Shown here: positions 1-6,870 of the stretch, in pieces
Numbering within the stretch: the stretch's first letter is position 1
How the letters are laid out: the number at the start of each line of letters is the position of its first letter
NCBI GenBank assembly: GCA_023264755.1
Contig: JAHFVB010000171.1
Span: 1-8,981 of the forward strand
DNA length: 8,981 nucleotides
From: Mycobacterium sp.
Lineage (GTDB): Bacteria; Actinomycetota; Actinomycetes; Mycobacteriales; Mycobacteriaceae
Reading direction: 5' to 3'
The notes under the pieces: model-generated
Seen by the model: only the letters and a program-made list of their open reading frames with translations
Databases searched by the model: none
Told to the model about the DNA's origin: nothing
Made by a program: the position numbers and the translations under genes

Positions 1-2610
1 TACTTCGTCACGGGCGCGGATAGGGCCCGCGCCCAGAACGTGTTGTCGCTCAAGCTCAATCCGGGGTTGATCGACGAACTGCCGCTGCCTCGGCCGCGTT
101 ACGAGATCTTCGTGTACTCGCCGCGGGTCGAAGGCGTGCATCTGCGCTTCGGCAACGTCGCGCGTGGCGGATTGCGTTGGTCGGACCGGCGCGAGGACTT
201 CCGCACCGAGATTCTCGGCCTGGTCAAGGCCCAAGCGGTCAAGAACGCCGTCATCGTGCCCGTCGGCGCCAAGGGCGGGTTCGTGTTGAAGAACCCGCCC
301 GTGCCCACCGGCGACGCGGCGGTCGACCGCGAGGCCCTGCGCAACGAGGGCGTCGCCTGCTATCGGCTGTTCATCGCCGGCCTGCTCGACGTCACCGACA
401 ACGTCGACACCACGACCGGCGCCGTCCTGGTTCCGGCCGAGGTGGTGCGCCGCGACGGTGACGATGCCTACCTGGTGGTCGCCGCGGACAAGGGCACCGC
501 CACCTTCTCCGGCATCGCCAACGAGGTCGCCAAGTCGTACGGATTCTGGTTGGGCGACGCATTCGCCTCGGGCGGATCGGTCGGATACGACCACAAGGCG
601 ATGGGCATCACTGCGAAGGGAGCCTGGGAGTCGGTCAAGCGGCACTTCCGGGAACTGGGCATCGATACCCAAACCGAGGACTTCACGGTCGTCGGAGTCG
701 GCGACATGAGTGGGGACGTGTTCGGCAATGGCATGTTGCTGTCGAAGCACATTCGATTGGTGGCGGCCTTCGACCACCGCCACGTCTTCCTCGACCCCAA
801 CCCCGATGCGGCTAGCTCATGGGTGGAGCGCCTGCGGCTGTTCGACCTTCCGCGGTCCAGCTGGGACGACTACGACCGTGCGCTGATCAGCGCAGGCGGT
901 GGCGTCTACTCCAGGGAGCAGAAGTCGATCCCGATCACCGAGCAGGTCCGCGCCGCGCTGGGCCTGTCCGCCGACGTCGAGGAGCTGACCCCGCCCGCGT
1001 TGATGAAGGCGATTCTGCTGGCGCCGGTCGACCTGTTCTGGAACGGCGGCATCGGTACCTACGTCAAGGCGGAGTCCGAATCGGACGCCGACGTCGGTGA
1101 CCGGGCCAACGAGACCATCCGCGTCAACGGCAACCAGTTGCGCGTGAAGGTGATCGGCGAGGGCGGCAACCTTGGCGTGACCCAGCGCGGACGCATCGAG
1201 TTCGATCTCGCCGGTGGGCACGTCAACACCGATGCGATGGACAACTCCGCCGGAGTGGACTGCTCCGATCACGAGGTCAACATCAAGATCCTCGTCGATT
1301 CGCTCGTCGTGGCTGGCAAGGTCGGGGCCGACGAACGCACCGAACTCCTGATGTCGATGACCGACGAGGTCGGTCGGCTGGTGCTGGCCGACAACGCCAG
1401 CCAGAACGACCTCATGGGCACCAGCCGAATCAACGCGGCGAGCCTGCTGCCCGTACATGCCAGCCAGATTCGGCAACTGGTCGCTCACCGCGAGCTCAAC
1501 CGCGAGCTCGAGGCGCTGCCGTCGAGCAAGGAGATCGCAAGGCGCATCGAGGTGGGGCTCGGGCTGACGTCGCCGGAGCTCGCGACGTTGATGGCGCACG
1601 TGAAGCTGGCGCTCAAGGACGATCTGCTCGCCAGCGACCTGCCGGACCAGGAGGTGTTCGCGGCGCGCCTGCCGCACTACTTCCCGGAACAGCTGCGGAC
1701 GCGCTTCGGCACCGAGATCCGCGGCCATCAGCTGCGCCGCGAGATCATCACCACGATGCTGGTCAACGACCTCGTCGATACCGGCGGAATCTCCTTCGCG
1801 TTCCGGGTCACCGAGGACGTCGGCGTCGGTCCGGTGGACGCGGTGCGCAGTTACGTCGCCACCGACAAGATCTTCGAGGTCGGCGAGGTCTGGCGGCAGA
1901 TCAGGGCGGCCGGCAATGCGGGCGTCCCGGTGGCGGTCACCGACCGGATGACGCTGGACTTGCGCCGGCTCATCGACCGGGCGGGCAGGTGGCTGCTGAA
2001 CTACCGCCCGCAACCGCTGGCGGTCGGGGCCGAGGTCAACCGGTTCGCAGCCAAGGTGGCCGCGCTGACGCCGCGCATGGCCGAGTGGCTACGCGGAGAC
2101 GACCGCGACATCGTCGCCAAGCAGACCGCGGAGATGATGGAACAGGGCGTGTCGGAGGAACTCGCGAGTTCGGTCGCCACCGGGCTCTACCAGTTCAGCC
2201 TGCTCGACATCATCGACATCTCCGACATCATCGAGCGCGACGCCGCAGAGGTGGCTGACGTCTACTTCGCGCTGATGGACCACCTCGGCACCGATGGCCT
2301 GTTGACGGCGGTCAGCCAGTTGCCCCGCGACGATCGCTGGCATGCCTTGGCGCGCTTGGCTATTCGTGACGACATCTACGGTTCGCTGCGTGGACTGTGC
2401 TTCGACGTGATGGCCGTCGGCGAGCCCGACGAGACGGGTGAGCAGAAGATCGAGGAATGGGAGCTCACGAACAGTTCGCGGGTGGCGCGGGCTCGTCGCA
2501 CGCTCGCCGAGATCTACGAGGATGGTGAGCGCGATCTCGCGACGTTGTCGGTGGCCGCACGCCAGATTCGCAGCATGACCAGAACCAGTGGAACGAGGTC
2601 GACCGCTTGA
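1..2610 (+). CDS. gdh: NAD-specific glutamate dehydrogenase, large (about 180 kDa) type, C-terminal part
   Basis: Oxidatively deaminates glutamate to 2-oxoglutarate and ammonia with NAD+ in the cytoplasm, linking amino-acid catabolism to the TCA cycle. The reading frame is open from base 1, so the true start lies upstream. The 869 codons seen are about half of the roughly 1,600 residues usual for the family. Visible marks, in order: the [13 protein letters not shown] block (154-192); catalytic-type lysines in LVKAQAVKN (codons 226-228 and 241-243) followed by VPVGAKGGF (256-282), the counterpart of the GDH lysine signature; a dinucleotide-binding stretch [15 protein letters not shown] starting near 685; [12 protein letters not shown]; and [15 protein letters not shown]. 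The rest is the long C-terminal helical region typical of this subfamily. The GTG at 40 is internal, since family-like sequence continues upstream of it. The stop overlaps the next gene by 4 nt, suggesting co-translation. Identification is from recognised family sequence; the enzyme's activity is inferred. Confidence 0.95.
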   Translation, partial: YFVTGADRARAQNVLSLKLNPGLIDELPLPRPRYEIFVYSPRVEGVHLRFGNVARGGLRWSDRREDFRTEILGLVKAQAVKNAVIVPVGAKGGFVLKNPPVPTGDAAVDREALRNEGVACYRLFIAGLLDVTDNVDTTTGAVLVPAEVVRRDGDDAYLVVAADKGTATFSGIANEVAKSYGFWLGDAFASGGSVGYDHKAMGITAKGAWESVKRHFRELGIDTQTEDFTVVGVGDMSGDVFGNGMLLSKHIRLVAAFDHRHVFLDPNPDAASSWVERLRLFDLPRSSWDDYDRALISAGGGVYSREQKSIPITEQVRAALGLSADVEELTPPALMKAILLAPVDLFWNGGIGTYVKAESESDADVGDRANETIRVNGNQLRVKVIGEGGNLGVTQRGRIEFDLAGGHVNTDAMDNSAGVDCSDHEVNIKILVDSLVVAGKVGADERTELLMSMTDEVGRLVLADNASQNDLMGTSRINAASLLPVHASQIRQLVAHRELNRELEALPSSKEIARRIEVGLGLTSPELATLMAHVKLALKDDLLASDLPDQEVFAARLPHYFPEQLRTRFGTEIRGHQLRREIITTMLVNDLVDTGGISFAFRVTEDVGVGPVDAVRSYVATDKIFEVGEVWRQIRAAGNAGVPVAVTDRMTLDLRRLIDRAGRWLLNYRPQPLAVGAEVNRFAAKVAALTPRMAEWLRGDDRDIVAKQTAEMMEQGVSEELASSVATGLYQFSLLDIIDISDIIERDAAEVADVYFALMDHLGTDGLLTAVSQLPRDDRWHALARLAIRDDIYGSLRGLCFDVMAVGEPDETGEQKIEEWELTNSSRVARARRTLAEIYEDGERDLATLSVAARQIRSMTRTSGTRSTA

Positions 2611-3053
2611 CATCCGAGGAACCGATGGCCCGAAGCGCGGTGAGGGAACGATTCATCACACCCGTGCCGGTGCGGTGGTCGGACATCGACATGTATCAGC
2701 ACGTCAATCACGCGACGATGGTGACCATTCTGGAGGAGGCCCGGGTCCCCTTCCTGACCAAGCCGTTCGCCGACGACTTCGCGACCATCGGATTGTTGAT
2801 CGCGGAGGTTCGGGTGAGCTACAAGGGCCAGTTGCGGCTGGCGGATTCGCCTCTGCAGGTGACGATTTGGTGCAACCGGCTGCGCGCGGTCGACTTCACG
2901 CTCGGATACGAGGTCCGCTCGGCACTGGCGGACCCGGACTCCAAGCCCGCGGTGATCGCGGAGTCGCAGCTGGCGGCGTTCCACATCGAAGATCAGCGCT
3001 TGGTCCGGTTGGCGCCGCATCATCGGGAGTACCTCCAGCGTTACCAGCGATGA
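2607..3053 (+). CDS. acyl-CoA thioesterase, hotdog fold (4HBT family, Rv2475c-like)
   Basis: Small cytoplasmic hotdog-fold protein, probably hydrolysing an acyl-CoA; the substrate cannot be told from sequence. At 148 codons it has the usual size for single-domain 4HBT enzymes. The signature [14 protein letters not shown] followed by [11 protein letters not shown] (residues about 22-46) places the catalytic Asp (about residue 26) and the HVNH turn before the central helix. Start choice: TTG at 2607 overlaps the gdh stop (TTGA, 2607-2610) and has GAGG at 2595-2598, 8 nt upstream. ATG at 2625 (142 residues) also has a good site, GAGG at 2616-2619 with a 5-nt spacer. Both are credible; the TTG is reported because it keeps translational coupling with gdh. 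The downstream stop is itself inside an ATGA at the first copy of a 32-bp repeat. The operon with gdh follows the M. tuberculosis order. Confidence 0.88.
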   Translation: MTSEEPMARSAVRERFITPVPVRWSDIDMYQHVNHATMVTILEEARVPFLTKPFADDFATIGLLIAEVRVSYKGQLRLADSPLQVTIWCNRLRAVDFTLGYEVRSALADPDSKPAVIAESQLAAFHIEDQRLVRLAPHHREYLQRYQR

Positions 3054-3121
3054 GCGTTTGCGCGAAGAGCAGCGGGCACCGATGAGCGCTTGCGCGAAGA
3101 GCGGCGGGAACCGATGAGCGC
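3049..3121 (+). repeat. 32-bp tandem repeat (two full copies plus start of a third) forming an ATGA stop/start relay
   Basis: Copy 1 is 3049-3080 and copy 2 is 3081-3112. They differ at three positions (3057, 3071 and 3078 against 3089, 3103 and 3110) and share GATGAGCG at the left and TTGCGCGAAGAGC in the middle. A third start, GATGAGCGC, at 3113-3121 is the beginning of the next gene. Each copy carries a micro-ORF of 11 codons plus stop: 3050-3085 ([11 protein letters not shown]) and 3082-3117 (MSACAKSGGNR). Because the unit is 32 bp and each micro-ORF 36 nt, every stop overlaps the next start as ATGA: thioesterase stop 3051-3053 with ATG 3050, then ATG 3082, then ATG 3114 of the downstream gene. 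Removing both copies would leave a plain ATGA junction between the two genes. MIRU elements of M. tuberculosis are known to sit in such junctions with overlapping stop/start codons; relation to them is inference. Confidence 0.9.
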
Positions 3122-3800
3122 CGAAGCGGAACGCGGGCTCTGGCTGGATGGCGCAGCGCACCGTGACGACCTGGCCACGTTCGCCGACCGTGCGCTGCGG
3201 CTCGACGAGTCGGCGGTGATACGGCTCAGGGAACGAGCCGGAGGTCAGGTCGTAGCCTGGGTGCCAACGGGTTTCGATGTATTGGCCAGCCGCGTCGTCG
3301 GTGGTCGCGTCAAGCCTACCAACCTGTACGTGGGCGCCGACGCGTTGGCGCGCGCGCTGCCGGAAATGGACGGCTCGGGCTTCGTCGAACCCGGTTTCGC
3401 GATGGATTCCGCATGGCGGGGGATGCTGCCGCCCGATGCGGGTTTCGTGCACCTCGACGACGTCCCGGCGCGGGCGGTGCTCGAGCTCGCCCAACGCGGC
3501 GTCGAATTGGCCAAGGAACACAGCAGCGCGCACGGTCCGCCCGCGTCGCTGCTCGATCAGGAAGTCGTGGCGGTCAGTTCGGGTAGCGAGTCGGTCGGCA
3601 TCCCCATGCGGTGCGTGTTCGCCTTGACGGCAATGGGTTTCCTGCCGCAGCCGGCTGGCAAGGGGGACGCGTTCGCACCCGACTCGGTCGCCGCCGACGA
3701 GGTGGTGCGGGTGCGCGTGGTACCCAGCTGGATGCGCATCGATGCGCGGTTCGGCAGCGTTTACCGCCGCCGCGGGCACGCCGCGCTGCGGTTGTTGTAG
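3114..3800 (+). CDS. conserved mycobacterial protein of unknown function (Rv2474c-like)
   Basis: I do not recognise a catalytic family. The product is about 228 residues, soluble, without signal peptide or membrane segment. It is acidic and rich in small hydrophobics, with a region of alternating strand-like stretches (VVAWVPTGFDVLASRVVGG near the N-terminus) and a C-terminal segment VVPSWMRIDARFGSVYRRRG. Position after gdh and the thioesterase matches Rv2474c from memory of the M. tuberculosis map. Start: ATG 3114 is chosen because it forms ATGA with the last repeat micro-ORF and has a GCGGGAA purine run 3-9 nt upstream. An in-frame TTG at 3090 (236 residues) lies inside the repeat and would encode repeat-derived residues, so it is less likely. 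The gene ends just before a long hairpin. Co-transcription with the two genes upstream is likely from spacing. Confidence 0.8.
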   Translation: MSAEAERGLWLDGAAHRDDLATFADRALRLDESAVIRLRERAGGQVVAWVPTGFDVLASRVVGGRVKPTNLYVGADALARALPEMDGSGFVEPGFAMDSAWRGMLPPDAGFVHLDDVPARAVLELAQRGVELAKEHSSAHGPPASLLDQEVVAVSSGSESVGIPMRCVFALTAMGFLPQPAGKGDAFAPDSVAADEVVRVRVVPSWMRIDARFGSVYRRRGHAALRLL

Positions 3801-3808
3801 CCGCCGTT

Positions 3809-3870
3809 CGCCGAACGTGACGCCACTGCGAGAAAACAGCGGGAATCTCGCAGTGGCGTCACGCTCGGCG
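3809..3870. terminator. long near-perfect hairpin between convergent genes (bidirectional terminator or palindromic repeat)
   Basis: Arms 3809-3833 and 3846-3870 pair over 25 positions with one mismatch (A3815/C3864). The core is a perfect 16-bp inverted repeat, GTGACGCCACTGCGAG (3817-3832) against 3847-3862, with a 12-nt loop between the full arms. It starts 9 nt after the Rv2474c-like stop and lies about 100 nt past the aglA stop on the other strand, the usual place for a shared terminator. Neither side has a U-tract, which is common for mycobacterial hairpin terminators but weakens the call. The length and near-perfect symmetry suggest instead, or as well, a dispersed palindromic element. 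Confidence 0.7.
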
Positions 3871-3910
3871 GGGTTGAGTGTGGGTTTCCGCAGCCAGGCG
3901 TCGCGCGTGG

Positions 3911-3990
3911 GTCAAGCAGCCAGACGGGACGCGGCCAGCCAGCTAGGCGGGACGCAGCCAGCCAGGCGGGCTAACGCAGCCAGACGGCGG
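3911..3990. repeat. imperfect short tandem array over the 3' end of aglA
   Basis: Three to four degenerate copies of a 20-24 bp unit with core CGCAGCCAGCCAGGCGGGA follow one another from about 3911. The last copy (3975-3990) encodes the final residues VWLR of AglA, so the array looks like the end of the gene copied downstream past its TAG stop (3971-3973). A related CAGCCAGGCG also occurs at 3891-3900. On the - strand the array stays open in the aglA frame after the stop and would read as PAWLAASRLAGWPRPVWLL. Together with the hairpin, this is all I see in the 170 bp between the two convergent genes. Confidence 0.65.
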
Positions 3991-5572
3991 AGTTGGCCGG
4001 AAGTTCGCCGTCGACCGGAGCGCTCGTGATCAGCAGCTCGCCCTCGGGCAACGGCACCGGGGTCGAGCCGGCATTGAGCACGCACACCAGGCCGTCGCTG
4101 CAACGAAACGTCACGACGTCCGGGGGGCCGGCCAGGAACTCCACCTTCGAGTGGCTGACTTCGGTTCTGCGGTGACGTATCGCGATGGCGCGGCGAAACA
4201 GTGCCAGCGTCGAGTCGGGATCGTCGGACTGGGCCTCGACGGTCAACGCCGCCCAGTCGGAGGGCATCGGCAACCAGGTGTCGGAGTTGTCGGAGAAGCC
4301 GAACGGCGGCGTGCGACCGGACCAGGGCATGGGCACTCGACAGCCGTCGCGGCCCCGCTCCTCGTAACCCGAGCGCTCCCACACCGGGTCTTGGAGCACT
4401 TCGTCTGGCAGTTCGACATTGGGCAGCCCGAGTTCCTCGCCGTTGTAGACGAACACCGCTCCCGGCAGCGCCAGCATGACGAGTGCCATCGCCTTGGCCC
4501 GCGCCAGCCCGATCGCGCCGTCTCCGTAGCGGGTGACCTCGCGTTCGACGTCGTGGTTGGACAGCGTCCACGTGGGCGCCGAACCGGCGAGTTCCGCTGC
4601 GGCCAGGGAGTTCTCGATGGCTTCGCGCACTTCGACGGCGTCGAAGTCCGCGCGCACCAGTCGGAAGTTGAACCCGAGGTGAAGCTCGTCGGGGCGCAGG
4701 TACTTGGCGAAGTCCTCGTTGTCGAAGACCCAGATCTCGCCGACGGTGACGGCTTCGGGGTATTCGTCGAGCACCTTGCGGATGGAGCGGTGGATGTCGT
4801 GCACGCCGTCGTGGTTGAACCGCGGGTCGTCGTCGTCCAGGGAGAGCATCGGCAAGTCCGGGTTCTTCATGTCCGGCAGGCCCGGTGGTTTCGCCATGCC
4901 GTGGGCAACGTCGATGCGGAAGCCGTCGACGCCGCGGTCCAGCCAGAACCGAAGCGTCTGCTCCAGGTCGCCGAGGACCTCGGGGTTCTCCCAGTTCAAG
5001 TCGGGTTGCTCGGCGTCGAACAGGTGCAGATACCACTGGCCGGGATTGCCGTCCGGTTCGATGACGCGCGTCCACGCCGGGCCGCCGAACACCGACACCC
5101 AGTTGTTCGGCGGATGAAGTCCGCCGGGCGACCCGGTGCCATCGCGGAAGATGTAGCGCTCGCGCTGCGCGGATCCTGGACCCGCGGCGAGGGCGGCCTG
5201 GAACCAGGGGTGCTGCGAGCTGGTGTGGTTGGGTACCAGGTCCATCGTGACCTTGATGCCGCGGGCGTGGGCCGCTGTGATCAGCCGGTCGAGCGCCTCG
5301 AGACCGCCGAACAACGGGTCGACGTCGCGCGGGTCGGCCACGTCGTATCCGTGGTCGGCCATCGGCGACACCATGACCGGATTCAGCCATAGCGCGTCGA
5401 CGCCCAGTTCGGCCAGGTAGTCGAGATTGTCGGTCACCCCGTCCAGGTCACCGACGCCGTCGCCGTTGCCATCGCGAAACGAACGCGGATAGGCCTGGTA
5501 GAAAACGGCGTTCGACCACCACGTGCGGGTCTGAGGAGCGCTTGCGCGAGGCACCGAGGCTGAGGCGGTCAC
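3971..5572 (-). CDS. aglA: alpha-glucosidase, glycoside hydrolase family 13 (AglA)
   Basis: Hydrolyses terminal alpha-glucosidic bonds in short oligosaccharides, probably in the cytoplasm since no signal peptide is seen; the exact linkage (1,4 or 1,6) is inferred only to subfamily level. The 533-residue product has the full GH13 layout: a calcium-type loop DGNGDGVGDL (34-43), conserved region I DLVPNH (111-116), region II GFRIDVAHG with nucleophile Asp221, region III GEIWVF with acid/base Glu279, and region IV SNHD with Asp341. A C-terminal beta-sandwich ends in VWLR. Start: GTG at 5570-5572 is the first workable codon giving WWSNAVFYQ near the N-terminus. No convincing Shine-Dalgarno precedes it, while a CACAAT lies 8 nt upstream. 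The reading frame stays open far upstream, but that part overlaps glbO and is a shadow. Residues about 3-13 derive from a fragment of the 32-bp repeat family. It lies 50 bp after glbO on the same strand. Confidence 0.93.
   Translation of the reverse strand: MTASASVPRASAPQTRTWWSNAVFYQAYPRSFRDGNGDGVGDLDGVTDNLDYLAELGVDALWLNPVMVSPMADHGYDVADPRDVDPLFGGLEALDRLITAAHARGIKVTMDLVPNHTSSQHPWFQAALAAGPGSAQRERYIFRDGTGSPGGLHPPNNWVSVFGGPAWTRVIEPDGNPGQWYLHLFDAEQPDLNWENPEVLGDLEQTLRFWLDRGVDGFRIDVAHGMAKPPGLPDMKNPDLPMLSLDDDDPRFNHDGVHDIHRSIRKVLDEYPEAVTVGEIWVFDNEDFAKYLRPDELHLGFNFRLVRADFDAVEVREAIENSLAAAELAGSAPTWTLSNHDVEREVTRYGDGAIGLARAKAMALVMLALPGAVFVYNGEELGLPNVELPDEVLQDPVWERSGYEERGRDGCRVPMPWSGRTPPFGFSDNSDTWLPMPSDWAALTVEAQSDDPDSTLALFRRAIAIRHRRTEVSHSKVEFLAGPPDVVTFRCSDGLVCVLNAGSTPVPLPEGELLITSAPVDGELPANSAVWLR
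5533..5564 (+). repeat. diverged copy of the 32-bp repeat inside the aglA 5' coding region
   Basis: The stretch shares GAGCGCTTGCGCGA (5537-5550) exactly with copy 2 of the tandem repeat at 3081-3112. It then continues GGCACCGAGGCTGAG, matching GGCACCGATGAG at the end of copy 1 and the start of copy 2, with about 9 bp missing in the middle. It is inverted relative to aglA and supplies codons for the variable N-terminus of AglA (ASASVPRASAPQ). Shared origin with the 3049-3121 repeat is inferred from the exact 14-base match and the order of the flanking blocks. Confidence 0.55.
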
Positions 5573-5580
5573 GTTCGCCC

Positions 5581-5586
5581 ATTGTG
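5581..5586 (-). promoter_or_regulatory. possible -10 element (CACAAT) for aglA
   Basis: On the - strand CACAAT ends 8 nt before the GTG start of aglA. It has the A2 and T6 of the mycobacterial TANNNT -10 consensus but a C at position 1. There is no good ribosome binding site, so a leaderless or near-leaderless transcript is possible. The same ACAATGG context precedes glbO. The spacing is 2 nt longer than ideal, so support is weak. Confidence 0.3.
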
Positions 5587-5622
5587 CCGCAGCGGCGGCG
5601 GAGCTGCCGTCCGGGGCGCTCG

Positions 5623-6030
5623 TCAGAAGGGCGAGTTGACCATCGAGTGCGCGGCCATCTCGAGGTAGTCCAGCAGAGCCTTGCGGTGGGCGTCGTCGAG
5701 CGTTCGTTCGTCGATCTCGCCGACCGCGATGTGCATGCAGCGCAACCAGGCGTCCCGTTCGAAGGGCCCGACCTTGAAGGGCGCGTGACGCATGCGCAGG
5801 CGGGGATGACCGCGCTGGTCGGAGTAGGTACGCGGGCCACCCCAGTACTGCTCGAGGAACATCCGCAACCGCACCTCGGCACCGGCCAGGTCGTCCTCCG
5901 GATACAGCGGGCGCAGAAGCTCGTCCTCGCGGACCAGTTCGTAGAACTTCGACACGATCGAGTGGAACGTCTGCGCACCGCCGACTTCGTCGTAGAACGA
6001 CTGAGCATTCTCGGGCACGTTGGTCGTCAC
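5623..6030 (-). CDS. glbO: group II truncated haemoglobin O (trHbO)
   Basis: Haem-binding 2-on-2 globin, cytoplasmic or membrane-associated, that binds oxygen tightly in mycobacteria and has been linked to oxygen delivery to respiration and to redox chemistry. The 135-residue product follows M. tuberculosis GlbO through its whole length, ending [15 protein letters not shown]. Key residues are in place with an offset of +7: Tyr30 (B10), Tyr43 (CD1), proximal His82 in RMRHAPF (F8) and Trp95 (G8). Start: GTG at 6028-6030 has a GACAAT -10-like hexamer exactly 6 nt upstream, fitting a leaderless mRNA. GTG at 6016-6018 (131 residues, starting MPENAQ) is closer in length to the 128-residue M. tuberculosis protein and remains possible. 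The gene is divergent from the HNH gene and precedes aglA by 50 bp. Confidence 0.97.
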   Translation of the reverse strand: MTTNVPENAQSFYDEVGGAQTFHSIVSKFYELVREDELLRPLYPEDDLAGAEVRLRMFLEQYWGGPRTYSDQRGHPRLRMRHAPFKVGPFERDAWLRCMHIAVGEIDERTLDDAHRKALLDYLEMAAHSMVNSPF

Positions 6031-6036
6031 CCGACC

Positions 6037-6042
6037 ATTGTC
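6037..6042 (-). promoter_or_regulatory. candidate leaderless -10 element (GACAAT) for glbO
   Basis: Read on the - strand, GACAAT is followed by six bases (GGTCGG) and then the GTG start, so transcription would begin at or within a base of the start codon. It matches TANNNT except at the first position. No Shine-Dalgarno is visible before this GTG, which is consistent with leaderless expression. Confidence 0.45.
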
Positions 6043-6060
6043 TCCCGCTGTCGTCGCGAG

Positions 6061-6078
6061 TCGCCCGGCGGCGGGCGA
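6061..6078. promoter_or_regulatory. inverted repeat in the glbO/HNH divergent region
   Basis: TCGCCCG (6061-6067) and CGGGCGA (6072-6078) form a perfect 7-bp inverted repeat with a 4-nt spacer. If glbO transcription starts at 6030, its centre lies near -40, where an activator or repressor touching the -35 region would bind. GC-rich palindromes of this size arise by chance in such DNA, so an operator role is only a possibility. The rest of the 152-bp divergent gap shows no other clear signal apart from the HNH ribosome binding site. Confidence 0.3.
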
Positions 6079-6173
6079 TTGCGGTCACGTCACCGGAAGT
6101 TCATCGGACTGACCTGCGAACTCGTCCAAAATTGTCGTGCGGACGCCGGCAATCCATGGTGGACTGTCTCCTC

Positions 6174-6179
6174 GGAGGA
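6174..6179 (+). promoter_or_regulatory. ribosome binding site GGAGGA deciding the HNH start
   Basis: GGAGGA lies 3 nt before ATG 6183 (4 nt counting from GGAGG). The in-frame alternatives, TTG 6132 and ATG 6156, have no such site. This supports the shorter protein. Confidence 0.65.
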
Positions 6180-6182
6180 CCT

Positions 6183-6845
6183 ATGTCGCAGCGAAAAAGG
6201 GCCCGCGGGCACCGGAGTCTCGGGACGGCGACGGGCCTGACCGGCCTGACTGCCCCCCCGACCGCTGCTGCCCACCCCCTGCCGCTTCACGGCCTCGACA
6301 CTCGCCCACCCAGCCACGACGGCGGGGTATGGGGACGGCGCAGGGTGTTGCTGCTCAATTCGACCTACGAACCGCTGACGGCGTTGTCTGCGCGGCGCGC
6401 GGTCGTGATGGTGCTCTGTGGCAAGGCCGACGTCCTGCACGCCGATCCGTCCGCTCCCGAGGTCTGCTCCGAGAGCCGCGCCGTCACGGTGCCCACCGTC
6501 ATCCGGCTGCGGTCCTACGTGCGGGTTCCATACCGCGCCCGCATTCCCATGACGCGGGCCGCGCTGATGCATCGCGATCGGTTCCGCTGCGCGTACTGCG
6601 GGTCCAAGGCCGACACCGTCGACCACGTGGTACCGCGCAGTCGCGGCGGCGAACACTCTTGGGAGAACCGCGTCGCGGCGTGTGCGTCGTGCAACCACCG
6701 CAAGGCCGATCGGCTGCTCTCCGAACTCGGCTGGACGCTGCGGACGTTGCCGCTGCCGCCCAAGGGACAACACTGGCGGCTGCTGTCGTCGGTCAAGGAA
6801 CTCGACCCGGCCTGGATGCGATATCTGGGTGAGGGCGCGGCCTGA
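6183..6845 (+). CDS. HNH endonuclease domain protein (Rv2469c-like)
   Basis: Predicted nuclease of the HNH superfamily with an unknown DNA target; its conserved chromosomal place argues for a housekeeping rather than mobile-element role. The 220-residue product begins with a basic, low-complexity tail (residues 1-48, rich in Arg, then Pro/Thr/Ala). A conserved segment VLLLNSTYEPLTALSARRAVVMVL (55-78) follows. The HNH module comes next: zinc-type Cys pairs C136-x2-C139 and C167-x2-C170, DH at 147-148 with PRSRGGEHSWENR (Asn162), and CNHRK (170-174). The STYEPL...ARRAV region is typical of a family of cyanobacterial/actinobacterial HNH proteins. Start is fixed by GGAGGA and gives a length near that recalled for Rv2469c (about 222). 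It is divergent from glbO and is followed 25 nt later by the small CtaJ-like gene, which seems to have its own promoter. Confidence 0.88.
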   Translation: MSQRKRARGHRSLGTATGLTGLTAPPTAAAHPLPLHGLDTRPPSHDGGVWGRRRVLLLNSTYEPLTALSARRAVVMVLCGKADVLHADPSAPEVCSESRAVTVPTVIRLRSYVRVPYRARIPMTRAALMHRDRFRCAYCGSKADTVDHVVPRSRGGEHSWENRVAACASCNHRKADRLLSELGWTLRTLPLPPKGQHWRLLSSVKELDPAWMRYLGEGAA

Positions 6846-6858
6846 GCGCCCTCTGCGA

Positions 6859-6864
6859 TAGGTT
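6859..6864 (+). promoter_or_regulatory. leaderless -10 element (TAGGTT) for the CtaJ-like gene
   Basis: TAGGTT matches TANNNT fully and is followed by exactly six bases before GTG 6871, the standard geometry of mycobacterial leaderless promoters. The six bases (TGCAGC) hold no Shine-Dalgarno. It lies 13 nt after the HNH stop, so the respiratory pair can be expressed independently. Confidence 0.6.
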
Positions 6865-6870
6865 TGCAGC

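Noticed and set aside
817..2013. 398-codon open frame on the - strand within gdh
   Set aside because: Antisense shadow of a high-GC coding frame; its translation is rich in Arg/His/Asp/Gln with no recognisable domain, and the + frame is clearly gdh.
3049..3112. Possible CRISPR-like repeats
   Set aside because: Copies are directly adjacent with no spacers and sit inside an operon; they are tandem repeats.
2514..3779. 421-codon open frame on the - strand opposite the thioesterase and Rv2474c-like genes
   Set aside because: It spans two good + strand genes and their junction and shows no family motif; such frames are usual in GC-rich DNA.
3912..5390. 492-codon open frame on the - strand in a second frame of aglA
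   Set aside because: Arg/Pro/Gly-rich shadow of aglA; the GH13 motifs are all in the other - strand frame.
5573..6088. Upstream extension of the aglA frame to give 705 codons
   Set aside because: It overlaps the whole of glbO in another frame, carries no conserved sequence, and the conserved GH13 domain begins just after GTG 5572.
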